5,544 bases of DNA from Bacillota bacterium. GTDB lineage: Bacteria > Bacillota > Clostridia > Peptostreptococcales > Anaerovoracaceae. The DNA lies in NCBI GenBank assembly GCA_905372035.1, contig CAJPNN010000074.1, forward strand, positions 1 to 5,544. The letters are read 5' to 3'. Shown piece after piece: positions 5,445-5,544 of this stretch. The stretch's first letter is position 1; every line of letters starts with the position of its first letter. The notes below the pieces were generated by a model that had not been told where the DNA came from, did not search any database, and worked only from the letters and a program-made list of their open reading frames with translations. Position numbers and translations under genes: made by a program.

Positions 5445-5544
5445 GTGGATAAAAAGTCTTCTAATATTTCTGATGATATCGCAATGGCGGCAGAAACAAA
5501 ATGTATTGAAAATCCTACTAAAAAAACAAGGTATATATCTGTTA
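5445..5544 (+). CDS. 5' end of an unrecognised protein gene, cut by the window edge
   Basis: A GTG at 5445 opens a frame that stays open for 33 codons to the window end. AAAAAAGGAGGA ends seven bases before it, with AGGAGG at 5431-5436 giving near-ideal eight-base spacing, so initiation here is convincing. The visible N-terminus is polar and charged: MDKKSSNISDDIAMAAETKC, then a short lysine-rich stretch, ending in RYISV where hydrophobic residues may begin. It has no signal peptide in the first 30 residues and no motif that I recognise. A cytosolic tail ahead of a membrane segment is possible but speculative. The attenuator-like leader suggests an inducible gene, perhaps a resistance or efflux function; the residues seen do not show this. 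Confidence 0.6.
   Translation, partial: MDKKSSNISDDIAMAAETKCIENPTKKTRYISV

Noticed and set aside
1..5544. CRISPR array, tRNA, rRNA, insertion sequence or integrase
   Set aside because: No regularly spaced repeats, tRNA-like fold, ribosomal sequence, or transposase or recombinase reading frame was seen.

Overview
The window is strongly AT-rich and tightly packed. Strong AGGAGG-type ribosome binding sites precede almost every gene, and every gene reads on the + strand. This points to a low-GC Gram-positive bacterium (Firmicutes/Bacillota, for example an anaerobic clostridial or Peptoniphilus/Anaerococcus-like organism, or a streptococcus or enterococcus). The species cannot be fixed from the sequence. 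Nothing here (no integrase, transposase or relaxase) proves a mobile element, although a transporter operon next to an attenuator-like leader would suit accessory DNA.

Positions 1-5138 hold one five-gene transporter operon. It starts with an extended -10 box (2-10). A perfect 11-bp inverted repeat (15-46) follows, sitting where transcription should begin, and looks like an operator or a 5'-end hairpin. The first gene (63-2189, GTG start) encodes an unusual 708-residue fusion of two ECF-type ATPase domains and an EcfT-like membrane domain. The second (2174-2731) encodes a substrate-binding S component of the MptD/Trep_Strep family. Together they form a complete ECF-type importer from only two genes. 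Next come a DrrA/CcmA-like ABC ATPase (2749-3462) and two different ABC-2 type permeases (3464-4231 and 4215-5138), which together look like a heterodimeric exporter. Genes overlap or almost touch, so their translation is probably coupled. The pairing suggests one operon that handles a single compound in both directions, or an importer plus a protective exporter. The substrate is not visible in the sequence; heme or a metallophore-like molecule is only a hypothesis.

Positions 5139-5444 (306 bases) contain no large gene but are full of structure: a Shine-Dalgarno followed by ATG-TAG, a second Shine-Dalgarno with a 34-codon ORF, two small hairpins, a 14-nt direct repeat, and a strong intrinsic terminator (5358-5397). 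The terminator's 3' arm and T-run are perfectly complementary over 13 nt to the Shine-Dalgarno of the next gene. That gene begins with GTG at 5445 and runs off the window. Only 47 bases separate the terminator from its start and no promoter is visible there, so the terminator must be conditional if this gene is transcribed. This looks like a leader-peptide attenuator of the kind that controls antibiotic-resistance genes in Gram-positive bacteria. The 33 visible residues of the controlled gene were not recognised. This leader is the most interesting part of the window.
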